Source: Bacillus_BD oryzisoli (GTDB taxonomy: Bacteria > Bacillota > Bacilli > Bacillales > Cytobacillaceae). From it: a stretch of DNA of 64,000 nucleotides. The DNA is taken from NCBI RefSeq assembly GCF_036670025.1, contig NZ_CP137640.1, positions 4,746,001 through 4,810,000 on the forward strand. Reading direction: 5' to 3'. The notes beneath the pieces were generated by a model. It saw only the letters and a program-made list of their open reading frames with translations. It was not told the DNA's origin and did not search any database. Below, one piece after another: positions 38,576 to 46,368 of this stretch (position 1 is its first letter; every line of letters starts with the position of its first letter). A program made the translations under genes and the position numbers.

Positions 38576-38800
38576 TTGTATTCACTTTCCCTTTCGGTTT
38601 AATATTTTTACATGAGTAAATAAAAATCCATTTCAATATAAATGTCTAAACCGTAATCCTAATCATGGTGAAGAATGAACTTGAAAATGAAAACCTTAAA
38701 ACTGACATAAGTGAAATTAGTATGAATTACAATAAAAGAGGTTAGTTAAGTAACGTCGTACTTGGAGCAAGCGCTAAAAGATAAGGTATTGTTGTAGAAA
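38576..38800. other. Upstream region of the nuclease-like gene
   Basis: 225 AT-rich bases between the gene start and palindrome copy 2. No further gene is seen. It should contain the gene's promoter. Confidence 0.4.
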
Positions 38801-38980
38801 GCGGACATTGGTTCCACTAACGAGGTTAAAGAAGCAAAATTCAAGAGGTGAATGGACATCAATTCCGTTATTAAGGAAAATGTCTCTTATTGTTTGAGGA
38901 TTTATGCCAAATAAAGAATCATATGTCCTCCTACAACAATAAAATGAGGTTTGCGTGGAAATAAGAGATCCTGTGTCCGC
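38801..38980. repeat. Nested palindromic repeat, copy 2 (four half-sites, 176-bp core)
   Basis: Forward half-sites start at 38803 and 38854; inverted ones end at 38928 and 38978. The core is 176 bp, exactly as in copy 1. Spacer blocks are also shared with copy 1 (TTCAAGA, GGAAAAT, TTGAGGA and GGAAATAAG). The half-site consensus is degenerate, so the copies are old or selected for structure more than sequence. Confidence 0.85.
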
Positions 38981-39058
38981 CTAAAAAGTAGAAGGCCAAT
39001 TCTTTCTTATATATTATACTGAATGAATTTACTTTTAGAAACTATTGTTTTCACGGAA

Positions 39059-39108
39059 GCGCAGCGCTGGCAGCGTTGAGGTCAGGGGTTCGAGCCCCCT
39101 ATTCTCCA
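39059..39108 (+). repeat. Partial tRNA-Ala 3' copy (att-like direct repeat)
   Basis: These 50 bases repeat 37607-37656 (anticodon arm to A73) with one mismatch, A at 37612 against G at 39064. Acceptor 5' strand and D-arm are absent. The copy sits just before an old-looking terminator. This is the classic remnant left when an element integrates into the 3' part of a tRNA gene. Confidence 0.88.
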
Positions 39109-39125
39109 TTTATAGTATTACGACA

Positions 39126-39153
39126 AAAACCTTGAGAAATCTCAAGGTTTTTT
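39126..39153. terminator. Bidirectional terminator before aroD
   Basis: AAAACCTTGAG pairs with CTCAAGGTTTT across a four-base loop, followed by T residues. It probably served tRNA-Ala before the insertion and still serves aroD from the other side. Confidence 0.88.
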
Positions 39154-39157
39154 CTTT

Positions 39158-39922
39158 TTAGAGGCCTGAATGTATTAGATTTAATATATTCCTTAATTCA
39201 CCGACAGGAACCTGCCCGGGTGCAGAGGCTTTTTTAGCGGCCCCAAATGTTAAAGCAGAGCCAAATACTTCCCCTGCCAAACGGCTGATTACCCCTTTCC
39301 CTGCCATCGACATAGTAATAATCGGTCGATCGGCATACTGTTCGTGCATCTCATTAGTAGCTTCTAATAATGTTAAAACATCCGCTGTATTCCTTGGCAT
39401 TACTGCTATCTTTGGTAAATCACCGTCTAATTTCTGCGCTTTTCGCAAACGAGAAATGATTTCCTCTTTGGCAGGTGTTTTATCGAAATCATGGTTCGAT
39501 ATAATGACAAATACATTATTTTTGTGCGCCACTTCAATCAGCGATTTAATCTCCTGCTCATTTTGAAACAACTCCACATCTACAATGTCAACGAGACCTG
39601 TTTGCGAGATTTCTTTGTTCAACCTAAAATAATACTCTGCACTAACTTCCTTTTCGCCGCCTTCTTTCGCACTTCTAAAGGTAAAAATAAGCGGCATGTC
39701 CAAAAGAATCTCGCGGATCCTCTTTAAGGCTTCTTTCACTTTTTCAATATCTTCCACATCTTTATAAAAATCAACGCGCCACTCCACAACATCAAGATCG
39801 ATACTTTTTAGAAGTGCCGCTTCGTCCTCCAGCTGCGCAATCGTTTCACCTACTATCGGTACACATATTTTAGGTACCCCTTCACCAATTGTCATACCCC
39901 TGACTACGACTGTTTTTTTCAT
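39158..39922 (-). CDS. aroD: 3-Dehydroquinate dehydratase type I
   Basis: 254 residues from ATG 39922 (MKKTVVVRGMTIGEG). The frame extends to 40000, but homologues as I recall start here; the ribosome site is weak. It dehydrates 3-dehydroquinate to 3-dehydroshikimate through a Schiff base. Active-site features: GETIAQLEDEA, EWRVDFY, the histidine in ISNHDF, and the lysine in LPKIAVMPR. The fold and length are those of class I AroD. It lies alone beside the tRNA-Ala island. Confidence 0.92.
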   Translation of the reverse strand: MKKTVVVRGMTIGEGVPKICVPIVGETIAQLEDEAALLKSIDLDVVEWRVDFYKDVEDIEKVKEALKRIREILLDMPLIFTFRSAKEGGEKEVSAEYYFRLNKEISQTGLVDIVDVELFQNEQEIKSLIEVAHKNNVFVIISNHDFDKTPAKEEIISRLRKAQKLDGDLPKIAVMPRNTADVLTLLEATNEMHEQYADRPIITMSMAGKGVISRLAGEVFGSALTFGAAKKASAPGQVPVGELRNILNLIHSGL

Positions 39923-40118
39923 GCTCTCCAACTCCATCTCTGTTTTTCGGAACTTCATAGTGTTTGTAAAAATAGTACTATTTTCTAATTCTTCACGCAA
40001 TCAGTCAGTTTCGATTTTTTCATTAAGCTGCTATTAAATTTTGTTTCATTAAATTTTCAAACATTTAAATATTATATATGTTAAAATATGGACAAACACG
40101 TAATTAGGAGGCTGTCCC

Positions 40119-40292
40119 ATGGATAAAATCTGCCCAAAATGTAATGTTGAATTTAAAGATGATGATCTAGTAGAATTTGATCTGTCTCATGAGGTGACAC
40201 ACAGTTATTGCTATGATGGAAATCCTGGCCTTATTCTTTCTTCAGGTACCTACAAGGATATAGCTGAACAATTTGATAAAATAACACGTTAA
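40119..40292 (+). CDS. Small zinc-ribbon-like protein
   Basis: 57 residues beginning MDKICPKCNVEFKDDDLVEF, with TTAGGAGG upstream of the ATG. One CxxC pair near the N-terminus and a single Cys at residue 31 suggest a metal or redox site, though a full four-cysteine zinc ribbon is not present. No family name recognised. Confidence 0.6.
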   Translation: MDKICPKCNVEFKDDDLVEFDLSHEVTHSYCYDGNPGLILSSGTYKDIAEQFDKITR

Positions 40293-40515
40293 TGTAAGTG
40301 AAAAAAATTACTCATAACTTAAAAATGAGGTTTCATCTTGAAGCCGCTTATATACTATCTGATATAGAAGCAAACCAGTAATACTGAATATTTTTTTCAA
40401 TACGAGAAAGTACTAACAAGATCCCTTTTAACTATATTTGAATTACTTAACATGAATTCTATGTTATTATTTCAATGTTATAAGATTTTCTATTTTTTAC
40501 TGAGAGGCGATCCTA

Positions 40516-41064
40516 ATGTTAGATGCACTTTTAATCGTATTAATGCAATTTGTACTGGTTCCGCTTACTACACTCCGTACGATATTTCTTGTAAAAAGCG
40601 AAATTAATATAGCTTCTTTACTAGGCGGAGCAGAGGCTTTAATATATGTGATCAGTTTAGGAATTATCTTTTCCGACCTATCCAATTACTTAAATATGGT
40701 TGCATACGCTGTTGGTTATTCAGGAGGAATCATTTTAGGAGGATTATTAGAGAGAAGATTAGCCATTGGATACCGTACTGTGAATGTCAGTTTACTTGAC
40801 CATGATCATGAATTAATTGATAAGTTGAGAAGCGAAGGTTTTGGCGTTACCATGTTTGAAGGCGAAGGCCGAGAAGGGAATAAAAGATATCGACTTGATA
40901 TTGTTGTAAAAAGAAGCAGAGAAAAGGAATTAATGAGTATTTTAAACGAAGAAGCACCTAAGGCCTTTGTGGTTGCCTATGAACCAACAAGCTTCAAAGG
41001 CGGATATTTAGTCAAAGGCATGAAAAAAGCAGCCATGAAAAAATATTCAAAGAAGCAGCAATGA
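40516..41064 (+). CDS. UPF0316 membrane protein (DUF5698-DUF2179, YebE-like)
   Basis: 182 residues. Three N-terminal membrane helices (about residues 3-80) precede a cytoplasmic DUF2179 domain (VNVSLLDHDHELIDKLRSEGFGVTMFEGEGREG ... KRYRLDIVVKRSREKELM), related to the YitT C-terminal and PII/ACT-like domains. Length and sequence match the UPF0316 group that includes B. subtilis YebE. Function unknown. GAGGCGATC precedes the ATG. Confidence 0.85.
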   Translation: MLDALLIVLMQFVLVPLTTLRTIFLVKSEINIASLLGGAEALIYVISLGIIFSDLSNYLNMVAYAVGYSGGIILGGLLERRLAIGYRTVNVSLLDHDHELIDKLRSEGFGVTMFEGEGREGNKRYRLDIVVKRSREKELMSILNEEAPKAFVVAYEPTSFKGGYLVKGMKKAAMKKYSKKQQ

Positions 41065-41352
41065 TATATCAAGAAAACAATAAAACTTCATCTCAATTAA
41101 AGACAACCGTCTTATACTAAAAATGAACGGCTGCATAGAAGAGAAAAATAATCTTATAATAATGATGGCAATGGCTTTTAAAATGTAAACTTTTGCCTTC
41201 ACAAATTAGACACTTTTTTCTTTTATTTTTTATTTATTTTTGTCTAGTAACGTATTAAAATACGCTATATAGAAGACATCCTCTGATGGATCAGATCAGA
41301 ACAGAAAGTAGTACCCGTCAATATCGGGATAAAAAGTAAGGAGAGAATATTA

Positions 41353-41640
41353 ATGAAGTTCCCTAAAAATGTTATTTTAGAATCTGTAGCAGAAAGAAGA
41401 AATGATCCTGATTACGGTCTAGAGTTTGTTCAGGAACTTGGAAACGATGATGCCGGTTTTGACGAAATGATTGTAGTTATTTTTAAATATAAAGATAAAT
41501 ACTATTCCGTAGACATCCAACATCTAAATGGAAAGAACAATTATGATGATTGGGCTGATGAAGTAGAATGCCCTGAGGTTGTCCGTAAGGAAGCCGTTCA
41601 ATACTATTGGGAAGAAGTAAAGCAGGTCGTAAATAATTAA
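41353..41640 (+). CDS. Conserved hypothetical protein, 95 aa
   Basis: Acidic soluble protein starting MKFPKNVILESVAERRNDPDYG, with aromatic-rich YKDKYYSVDIQHLNGKNNYDDW. TAAGGAGAG precedes the ATG. The 288-base region upstream has two small hairpins (TCTGAT/ATCAGA and CCCG/CGGG near 41280-41330) and may be a structured leader. It ends at a strong palindromic terminator. Family not recognised. Confidence 0.65.
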   Translation: MKFPKNVILESVAERRNDPDYGLEFVQELGNDDAGFDEMIVVIFKYKDKYYSVDIQHLNGKNNYDDWADEVECPEVVRKEAVQYYWEEVKQVVNN

Positions 41641-41656
41641 AATCATATATAAAACA

Positions 41657-41686
41657 AAGACGATACGAAAGCTTTCGTATCGTCTT
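41657..41686. terminator. Perfect 30-base palindromic terminator
   Basis: AAGACGATACGAAAG followed immediately by its reverse complement, then ATTTTTTT. Placed between convergent genes. Confidence 0.85.
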
Positions 41687-41753
41687 ATTTTTTTCAATAA
41701 ATCAAGAGACTGTCGAAAGGACTTACTTTCCCCTCCCAACAGTCACAAAGCAA

Positions 41754-42569
41754 TCATCCAGCTTTTTTGATATCCTTATTAACAGAAAGTGTTCCACTTC
41801 CAGCATCGTCTTTTTTATAAGCTAGAAAATACAGGAGACTTACAAATACTGCTCCTCCCACTGCATTTCCTAAAAATACTGGAATGATATTAGGTAAAAA
41901 ATCTGACCATGATAGGTGTCCAGCAAAGATGGCAGCCGGAATCACAAACATATTAGCTACAACGTGTTGAAATCCAATTAAGACAAAAGTCATAACCGGG
42001 AACCAGATTCCTAATATTTTACCGGCAATATCCTTTGCCCCATAACATAACCACACAGCAATTCCCACAAGCCAGTTACATCCGACTCCGGAAACCAACG
42101 CTACCCAGAATGGATCGTTTACTTTCATTTCAGCCGTGTGAACAGTCTTTTCCAAAAAGGCACCTTCCGTTAACCCAACGAAATGTCCAAAAAAGTATGC
42201 AACAAATAATGCACCGAGTAAATTAAATAAAGCGATTAGAAGCCAGTTACGCAGTAATTGGGAAAATTTGATTTTCTTTGCGAAGAATGCCATTGCTACC
42301 GCCATCATATTGCCTGTAAGTAATTCCCCACCGCCTATTAAAACTAAAATAAGCCCAACCGGGAACACAGCTGCACCTACAAGCGTTACAAGGCTTCCCC
42401 ATTCTTGTGGCATTGTTCCGGTTACGCGAATGTATGCTAAATATCCAAGTGAGATAAAAGCTCCGCCTAAAAACCCTAAGACAGCCATTGACAGATACGA
42501 TGTATCTGCTTTTTCTGTTCCTTTTTTAATAGAAATATCAGCGATTTCCTTAGGACTATAATAACCCAT
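41754..42569 (-). CDS. Formate/nitrite transporter (FNT) family channel
   Basis: 271-residue pentameric channel subunit with six membrane helices. The FNT signatures are GGAFISLGYLAY, GGGELLTGN (third-helix region) and FQHVVANMFVIPAAIFAG, including the pore histidine. The C-terminus lacks extra domains. Proximity to fhs-folD-fchA and to a formate dehydrogenase about 10 kb away favours formate over nitrite, as in B. subtilis YrhG; this is inference from context. Confidence 0.9.
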   Translation of the reverse strand: MGYYSPKEIADISIKKGTEKADTSYLSMAVLGFLGGAFISLGYLAYIRVTGTMPQEWGSLVTLVGAAVFPVGLILVLIGGGELLTGNMMAVAMAFFAKKIKFSQLLRNWLLIALFNLLGALFVAYFFGHFVGLTEGAFLEKTVHTAEMKVNDPFWVALVSGVGCNWLVGIAVWLCYGAKDIAGKILGIWFPVMTFVLIGFQHVVANMFVIPAAIFAGHLSWSDFLPNIIPVFLGNAVGGAVFVSLLYFLAYKKDDAGSGTLSVNKDIKKAG

Positions 42570-42703
42570 GTATTATCCACCCTTTCGTTGCTTAACCCAA
42601 CAGAGTGAAATTAACATACTCCTCCTTCTAAAGGCAATGACAAAAGTGTGTCTTTTCACATTCTTGATTTATTACAATTTACATGTTATTTATCTGTAAA
42701 AAA

Positions 42704-42742
42704 AGTGTCAGGCACCGCATTTATCCTGCGGTGCCTGACACT
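42704..42742 (-). terminator. Terminator of fhs-folD-fchA, GTGTCAGGCACC-type palindrome
   Basis: A 16-bp perfect stem (AGTGTCAGGCACCGCA with its complement) around a seven-base loop. On the minus strand a run of seven T follows. The end sequence is shared with the hairpin at 2524-2588. Confidence 0.88.
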
Positions 42743-42749
42743 CTTAACA

Positions 42750-43376
42750 TTAAGACTTTAGCATTTTTTCAACATCGGCAAAAATTCGATCTGCCTTTGC
42801 CATTCCAATTCTCTCTATTTCGGCTAGTTCACCTTCAACCTTATTTTTCAGCTCGGCATCTTTCATGATCTTCGTATTAATTAAGACATTCAATTTAGCA
42901 CCTTGGAGGGCAGCTTTGCAAAAAATGACCCCTACCCCAACATCACTAATAGCAATGCGTGTGCCTTTTTTGGCATATTCCTCATGTAGATGGATCGCTT
43001 CTAAGCAATTTCTTGCAATGTCAAGCGGTACCATCGTTGCATCCACAAGGGCTGCCTGTAAAACTTCGTCTTTCTTCTTTTTTTCCTCTTCCGTACCTGA
43101 TGGCATTCCATAGGCTTGTGATAATGGATAAAATACTTCCGCATCCTTACTGACTAAGCTTTTTAGGTTATGAATAATCGCTTCAGACTTTTGCAGAAGC
43201 TCAATAATATCCGCTTCAACATCCTTATACTTCTTTTTTCCAACCGTCAGATTGCCAACCATACTTCCCAGCGCCATTCCAAGGGCACCGACATATGCTG
43301 AAGCACCGCCGCCTCCAGGGACAGGCGCCTTTGATGATAGCTCCTGAATAAATTCATTGCTGCTTTTTTCTAACAA
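42750..43376 (-). CDS. fchA: Methenyltetrahydrofolate cyclohydrolase (FchA-like cyclodeaminase family)
   Basis: 208 residues from TTG 43376, seven bases after GGAGG. The frame can extend to 43418 but without a ribosome site. The N-terminal PVPGGGGASAYVGALGMALGSMVGNLTVGKKKY block is the formiminotransferase-cyclodeaminase signature. Stand-alone members hydrolyse 5,10-methenyl-THF to 10-formyl-THF. Gene order fhs-folD-fchA, all minus, supports one-carbon metabolism. The neighbouring FolD appears to lack cyclohydrolase residues, which would make FchA necessary. Confidence 0.88.
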   Translation of the reverse strand: MLEKSSNEFIQELSSKAPVPGGGGASAYVGALGMALGSMVGNLTVGKKKYKDVEADIIELLQKSEAIIHNLKSLVSKDAEVFYPLSQAYGMPSGTEEEKKKKDEVLQAALVDATMVPLDIARNCLEAIHLHEEYAKKGTRIAISDVGVGVIFCKAALQGAKLNVLINTKIMKDAELKNKVEGELAEIERIGMAKADRIFADVEKMLKS

Positions 43377-43458
43377 AGTAACTCCTCCGATCAAATAGTA
43401 AGGAAGACAAATCAGCATCTGCCTCCTTTAGAACTTTTATTTATACTGGACTTTGCTC

Positions 43459-44316
43459 TTAATTCCCATTCGTTATATTTTCACAAGCCTGTACAACATG
43501 ATTGAGCAAAATCGTTGTGGTAATCAAGCCAATTCCGCCTGTAGCCGGCGTAATGGCTTTTACCTTTTCAAAAACCGAATCATAATCAACATCACCGGCA
43601 ATTTTCCCAGTGCCGTCATCATTAATTCCGACATCCACAACAATCTGCCCTTCGCTGAAATACTCTTCTGTCATAAATTTGGCTTTGCCAATGGCAGCAA
43701 CCACTATATCTGCCTTACCGGTCACTGCAGGCATATCCTTCGTTCTCGAGTGACAGATCGTTACAGTTGCATTTTCATCTAAAAGAAGCATCGCAAGCGG
43801 CTTGCCAACGACGAGACTCCTGCCCGCAACAACAACACTTGCTCCTTTTAACGGAATGTCATAATGCTTTAACAGTTCAATCACTGCTTTTGGCGTACAT
43901 GGCGCAAACCCATTGCTGTTCCCTTCAAATACCTTTTCTAGATTTACAGGCGACATGCAATCAATGTCTTTAGCGGGATCAATTAAATTTCGAATTTCTT
44001 CCGCGTCAAGCTGCTCTGGAAGCGGCCTGAAAATCATAATTCCATGGACATTTGGGTTATTATTTTCTTCATGGAATACCTTCTTTAGTTCTTCCATAGA
44101 CACATCTACTCGCAACTCTCTTACCTGGCATTGAATGCCGAGCAGGTCACAGTTTTTTAAGATACTTCTTTCATACCAAATATCGTCCTCACGTTCCCCG
44201 ACTCTAATTAATAACAATGTGGGCGTAATCTGTTTTTCGCTCAACACCGCTATTCTTGCTTTAATATTTTCTCTTAATGATTCCACAACCGGTTTTCCGG
44301 CTAGTTTGATTCCCAT
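43459..44316 (-). CDS. folD: FolD-family methylene-THF dehydrogenase lacking cyclohydrolase residues
   Basis: 285 residues, normal FolD length. The NAD(P)-binding block VVVAGRSLVVGKPLAMLLL and the CHSRTKDMPAVTGKADIVVAAIG strand are present, with Y48 and the folate-site Asp in PAKDIDCMSP. However, the position of catalytic Lys (E. coli K54, four after the Tyr) is I52 in WYERSILKNC. The Gln (E. coli Q98) is F96 in HGIMIFRPLP. In bifunctional enzymes these residues are needed for the cyclohydrolase step. The protein is therefore probably dehydrogenase-only, paired with FchA encoded next to it. Confidence 0.88.
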   Translation of the reverse strand: MGIKLAGKPVVESLRENIKARIAVLSEKQITPTLLLIRVGEREDDIWYERSILKNCDLLGIQCQVRELRVDVSMEELKKVFHEENNNPNVHGIMIFRPLPEQLDAEEIRNLIDPAKDIDCMSPVNLEKVFEGNSNGFAPCTPKAVIELLKHYDIPLKGASVVVAGRSLVVGKPLAMLLLDENATVTICHSRTKDMPAVTGKADIVVAAIGKAKFMTEEYFSEGQIVVDVGINDDGTGKIAGDVDYDSVFEKVKAITPATGGIGLITTTILLNHVVQACENITNGN

Positions 44317-44333
44317 AAAATACCTCCTCTGTT

Positions 44334-46004
44334 TTATGAAAGGCCGATAATGGTTCCATCTTCCGTAATATCCATCCCATTTGCAGCAGGAACCTTCGGC
44401 AGACCCGGCATAGTCATAATCGAACCTGTTATTGCGACAATAAACCCTGCTCCTGCATTCACTTTAATCTCTCTAACCGTGATCGTAAATCCGGTTGGAG
44501 CACCCAGCAAGGCAGGATTATCAGAGAATGAGTATTGTGTTTTCGCAATACATACCGGCATCTTATCAAGACCCAGCTTTTCAATCTCTTTTATTTGCCG
44601 CTTAGCCTGGGCTGTAAACTCAACTCGTTCTGCCCTATAGATTTCAGTTGCAATCGTCGTAATTTTTTCAACAATTGAATGTTCTGTATCATATAGCGGC
44701 ATATACTGTGATTGTTTTGTTTCACAGACTTCTACCACTTTTTCAGCTAGTTCAATGGCTCCTGCTCCGCCTTTTGCATAAACGTCCGTCAAAATGACGT
44801 CTACTCCCTTTTCGCTGCACCTTTCTTTTAATAAATCAATTTCAGCTTCGGTATCGGTAGGAAACTTGTTGATTGCTACCAATGCCGGTACACCAAATTT
44901 ATTAACATTTTGAAGATGTCTTTCAAGGTTAGCGAAACCTTTGTTTAATGCTGCTACATTTTCATTGTCCAGCTCATCTTTTGCAATGCCGCCATTCATC
45001 TTCAAAGCCCGAATCGTAGCCACAACGACTACTGCATTCGGCTTTAACTTAGCAAATCTGCTTTTGATATTGAAGAATTTCTCCGCACCAAGGTCGGCAC
45101 CAAATCCAGCTTCTGTGACAACATAATCAGCCAATTTTAAACCAATTTTTGTAGCCATAACAGAATTACATCCATGGGCAATGTTAGCAAACGGGCCGCC
45201 ATGTATAAAGGCTGGCGTATTTTCCAGCGTTTGCACTAAATTTGGTTTAATCGCATCCTTCAATAATAGGGTCATTGCCCCTGTTGCTTTTAGATCACCG
45301 GCAGTGACAGCATTTCCATCAAATGTATAAGCCACAACCATTCGAGAAAGCCTTTCCTTTAAATCGCTAAAACTGTTTGCCAAACACAGAATAGCCATCA
45401 CTTCTGAAGCGACTGTAATATCAAAGCCGCTCTGTCTGATAAATCCATCACCGGTACCGCCAAGCCCAATGATAATATTTCTAAGGGCACGGTCATTCAT
45501 GTCAAGTACTCGTTTCCAGACAACCCTTTTCGGATTAATGTTTAGGGTATTTCCCTGATGGATGTGATTATCCAGCATGGCTGCAAGTAGATTATGCGCA
45601 GAGGTTATGGCATGAAAATCACCTGTAAAATGAAGATTAATATCTTCCATTGGCACCACTTGGGCATAGCCGCCCCCTGCTGCACCACCCTTTATCCCAA
45701 ATACAGGACCAAGTGATGGTTCTCTTAAAGCTGTAATGGTTTTTTTACCAATTTGATTTAATCCCATCGAAAGTCCGACATTTACCGTTGTCTTTCCTTC
45801 CCCTGCTGGAGTGGGATTAATAGCTGTCACAAGGATTAGTTTCCCGTCGGGTTTGTTTTCAAGGCGTTCCAATACACCCAGTGATACTTTGGCTTTATAT
45901 TTTCCATATAGCTCATATTCCTCATCCGTTATTCCAAGGTATTCTGCTATTTCACTTATTGGTCTTACCGAAGCTTCCTGTGCAATCTGAACATCTGTTT
46001 TCAT
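44334..46004 (-). CDS. fhs: Formate--tetrahydrofolate ligase
   Basis: 556-residue enzyme that makes 10-formyl-THF from formate, THF and ATP. The P-loop TPAGEGKTT, REPSLGPVFGIKGGAAGGGYAQV and the FTGDFHAITSAHNLLAA block are all present. ATG 46004 is preceded by GAGGAGAGG; the longer frame to 46019 is not needed. It heads fhs-folD-fchA. In aerobic Bacillus it scavenges formate for purine synthesis; with a formate channel and dehydrogenase in the window, a wider role is possible. Confidence 0.95.
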   Translation of the reverse strand: MKTDVQIAQEASVRPISEIAEYLGITDEEYELYGKYKAKVSLGVLERLENKPDGKLILVTAINPTPAGEGKTTVNVGLSMGLNQIGKKTITALREPSLGPVFGIKGGAAGGGYAQVVPMEDINLHFTGDFHAITSAHNLLAAMLDNHIHQGNTLNINPKRVVWKRVLDMNDRALRNIIIGLGGTGDGFIRQSGFDITVASEVMAILCLANSFSDLKERLSRMVVAYTFDGNAVTAGDLKATGAMTLLLKDAIKPNLVQTLENTPAFIHGGPFANIAHGCNSVMATKIGLKLADYVVTEAGFGADLGAEKFFNIKSRFAKLKPNAVVVVATIRALKMNGGIAKDELDNENVAALNKGFANLERHLQNVNKFGVPALVAINKFPTDTEAEIDLLKERCSEKGVDVILTDVYAKGGAGAIELAEKVVEVCETKQSQYMPLYDTEHSIVEKITTIATEIYRAERVEFTAQAKRQIKEIEKLGLDKMPVCIAKTQYSFSDNPALLGAPTGFTITVREIKVNAGAGFIVAITGSIMTMPGLPKVPAANGMDITEDGTIIGLS

Positions 46005-46368
46005 AAAACCTCTCCTCAAGTCTCAATGATTTTATCAAATGTGTGCTAATCAAGTGTCGTACCTTATTATGTACAGTTTTCATGAATAAGGTTATTGAGA
46101 TTTGCAACAAAAAAAAATTCCTTTAAGGAATAAGGATCGTTACCTGAGCTATACTCAAATATCATATTTATTAGAATTTTATCAAATGTCAATAACGTAC
46201 TCTACAGTTTCATGAAAAATCGATAAAAATAATAATAATCAGAAAACTTATGTTCCTTTTGTTGAATCCCATCTTCTTTTGATAGCTTTTGTCATATGGC
46301 AGGAAAACAATAGTCACAAGAAAGAATATATGTAAAACCAAATTAATTTGCCAGAAAGGAATGGAAAA
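46005..46368. other. Divergent intergenic region fhs / MerR-like gene with possible attenuator
   Basis: 364 AT-rich bases without a gene. On the minus strand TTGACA (46192-46187) lies upstream of TATGAT (46166-46161), with a long 20-base spacer, or of TAAATA with 16; this may be the fhs promoter. Between it and fhs, ATTCC-TTAAA-GGAAT (46117-46131) followed by a run of nine T could act as a terminator in the leader. No known riboswitch is recognised. Confidence 0.4.
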
